Source: Odontocerum albicorne (lineage: Eukaryota > Arthropoda > Insecta > Trichoptera > Odontoceridae). From it: a DNA stretch of 64,000 nt. The stretch is from positions 31,969,414 through 32,033,413 of the forward strand of contig OX463844.1 in assembly GCA_949825065.1 (NCBI GenBank). The letters are read 5' to 3'. Shown here piece after piece: positions 61,761-64,000 of the stretch (within the stretch, counting starts at the first letter, position 1; each line of letters begins with the position of its first letter). A model generated the notes under the pieces. That model worked only from the letters and a program-made list of their open reading frames with translations, was not told the origin of the DNA and did not search any database. The position numbers were made by a program, and so were the translations under genes.

Positions 61761-62469
61761 GAAGTGTAGGATATGTAGAACGGACGGGGGACATTTATAA
61801 GTAAGTAAAGATCATATGTGGTACGAAGAAAATTAAATTTTGGATTAGATATTTAACATATAATCGTTCAGAAGAGTGATTGGAATATTTATGGTTTCAA
61901 ATCAACTTAAACATTGAAATATAAAACGAATAATAAAGTCCCACGCAATAATTAGAAATATAAACAGTTATGTTATTCCAATACTAATAATGACAAACAT
62001 TATTCTAAATACAAAACATTATTCTAAAAACCCAGGAAAATGTTCTTTTTAATCGCGTGCTTAGTGCTGATTATCGCGGATCTTTATGTATGTAATTAGT
62101 TCAATTCATCTTTAGTAAATACATTTCTTGACTAGTCACATGCTCTTATCATTTTCAGCGTATGCATTTTTATCACATTAGGAATTAAATTTTATTGTAC
62201 ATGTAAACAACAATATGAACGTGGGTTTAGAGGGTCAGGACGCAAGAGGCATTGTGCCAATGTATTTATTTAAACGTCTAGCGATAAACATTGATTTATT
62301 ATTACGTTAGTACTTATAACATAATATTTTTACTCAAATTAAACGTATCTTTATTTTACGACTCAAGCACATTTCAGAATGAATATGATATCATCACCTA
62401 AAGTTGCTAAACAATATGTTACTATTAATATAAATATATGATTCAATACATTCAGAATAACTCGGACCC
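61761..62469. other. Unassigned AT-rich DNA
   Basis: Balanced patches at 62045-62095 (cgtgcttagtgctgattatc) and 62215-62260. No gene recognised. Confidence 0.4.
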
Positions 62470-62730
62470 TTCTCACTTTCATTGAGCAATCCTTCCCCTC
62501 GTGCATAGCCTGTCCGTATGAATATATCAGAAATACGGCGGTTTTGTCCTTCTCTTGATAGATGTCTTCAGGTTTGCAGTGGGACACCACGCCAGTTGTC
62601 CTGGTTAATGTCGAGATTAAATGCGCCATTTAAGTCAGCCTTGTTTATAATGGGCCCAGATTAGTAGGGACACCACCTTGCGATATTAATTGAAATTAAT
62701 TCGGTTATCGGACCCCGGCGGCTGTTAGTT
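62470..62730. other. GC-balanced block, possible constrained element
   Basis: It runs from ttcattgagcaatccttccc through gtcctggttaatgtcgagat to ttatcggaccccggcggctg. It contains attaattgaaattaatt, a homeodomain-type inverted word. A minus frame (62629-62363) covers part of it without a recognisable motif. Confidence 0.3.
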
Positions 62731-63019
62731 TAATTCAATATAAATTTCGAATGAAATTATGTAAATAAATAGAGGTTTCCATGCAGTACTTTCAAAGTTT
62801 GTTTTTCATCACGAGATATGCCCAATTAAAATTGTAAAAATATTCCCACTATGTTTGATGTAAATTGCCTCAAGCTATTGAATTTGATTTCAAAGAACAA
62901 ACTTGATATAAATATCACGTAACATTCATGTTTTAGTTACAATAATAGTTAATATGAAAAAAATGTAGTAAAAGTGTTAATAATAAAAATCTCAATAATT
63001 TTTTATTTCACTATTATTT
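62731..63019. other. Unassigned AT-rich DNA
   Basis: Nothing recognised. Confidence 0.45.
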
Positions 63020-63180
63020 TCGCTTATGTCCGTGGCCTAGTTGGTAAGAAGATTGTTTTTCTCCAGAGGTTTTTGCTTCGATTCCAGATGGTTTCAAAAT
63101 TAGGGTAAGACATAAAAAAATAATGCATAGATAACGTAGTTGTCGGCAATGAGATAAATATGTTTTTGTTATATAAATAT
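63020..63180 (+). repeat. SINE family S1, diverged copy
   Basis: The head gtccgtggcctagttggtaa (A box) and gcttcgattccagatgg (B box) are clear. The body after 63100 is short and diverged. Confidence 0.7.
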
Positions 63181-64000
63181 AGATACCTATAATAATTTTA
63201 AAAGAAAAACTGGTTGATTGAAAAAAATGCTTTCACCGGATGTTATTTCTTGAATTAAACGAATGGTTTTTTCGATTAAGTGGTCAGCGAACTGCGAAAA
63301 TTTATATGAAAGTATTAAAATTAAAATTAATATAAAACAACATATAGTTTTTTTTTATATTTCATAGCATTTTGGGTAAAAAAAACGTACTTGTTTGCCA
63401 ATTTGTTTCAAACAAGAATAATTATTAATTTAAAATAGGGCGAGTATTCAGCTGGAGGAAATTGATCTATCGTATGAAACCATCTGCAATCTGATCATTT
63501 TTAATGCATTAATGCCCCCTCTCTTGTGATATAAAACCATTGTGTTTTATTAGAAGTTGAAGGGTTAAAAGGTAACTGTCACAGAAAATATTTATTGCCA
63601 CCATTATCTCAAAAAGCTTCTTAAAACGCCTCCTTGTATCTTATTCACGTTCATGAAGTCTACAAAGGAAGAATTACTTATTTCCAAACCATGGACCATG
63701 GTTTATCGTGGGTTGTTTATCATAATTTCGAGGGAAATTTTTCATGGGAAGTGTAATTTAAATTTTTAGTTTATATTTTTTTCAATTGAGACTAGATAAA
63801 CCGAGAACGATATAAAATATAACGATATAAAATGAATACAAAAAATTTAATGTACCACATATTATTTATTTAAAATGTGTGTTAAATTTGTTTTGTATTA
63901 ATTAATTTCAATTTAATTTTGAAAAAAAAAATATTTAGGTATCCTTAATTAACTAACTATTTTTCTCGGTTTTACATATTTTTCGACCTATCTTCCTCCC
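63181..64000. other. Unassigned AT-rich DNA
   Basis: No gene or repeat family. Balanced only around 63440-63680. Confidence 0.45.

Overview
This window looks like about 64 kb of AT-rich eukaryotic, probably insect, intergenic or intronic DNA. Non-LTR retrotransposon remnants, hAT and Tc1/mariner-type fragments, tRNA-derived SINEs, a Helitron-like element and long (TA)n arrays are scattered through it. There is no dense gene packing and no operon-like spacing. I found no host protein-coding gene and no free-standing tRNA or rRNA gene. Every recognisable protein trace is a transposase or a reverse transcriptase (RT). The taxon cannot be fixed from the sequence alone; insect is an inference from the mobile-element mix.

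0-18 kb: an 11-unit, 118/119-bp satellite (645-1959) is followed by SINE copies, a minus-strand LINE remnant (8520-9270), a Jockey/I-like LINE 3' end (12423-12960) and a nearly delimited 1.9-kb hAT transposon (15413-17310). The hAT has terminal inverted repeats (TIRs), an imperfect 8-bp target duplication and a transposase gene broken by a stop and a frameshift. A 31-bp-arm hairpin lies at 18326-18401.

18-33 kb: mostly unassigned AT-rich DNA with a few GC-richer islands. One, at 23560-23720, contains a perfect CRE-type palindrome. The rest is LINE 3' fragments, SINEs (three related tRNA-like copies in the window, all on the minus strand) and a hAT-like MITE candidate.

33-39 kb is the most structured part. 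A (TA)n array has been invaded by a 5'-truncated RTE-type LINE (33301-34044, one stop in 241 codons). It also holds a 4.0-kb element (34685-38696) with Helitron-type ends on the minus strand: 5' TC, and a 3' hairpin followed by CTAG. It sits exactly between A and T. Removing it rejoins the two (TA)n tracts in phase. Its interior holds about 660-bp tandem repeats and nested copies of its own terminus.

39-64 kb: a deleted Tc1/mariner-like element (41262-41808), the longest copy of the commonest LINE family (43030-44965), a three-element junction (RTE LINE, DDE transposase tail and hAT derivative, 53015-54765), a LINE tail with a Cys/His knuckle (60270-60860) and a TIR MITE (61568-61760). Between them are GC-richer, motif-rich islands that could be conserved non-coding elements of a neighbouring gene (46130-46400, 49460-49760, 57060-57240, 57950-58140, 62470-62730). 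That last idea is inference only. No system of cooperating genes is visible; the interest lies in repeat architecture and possible cis-regulatory DNA.
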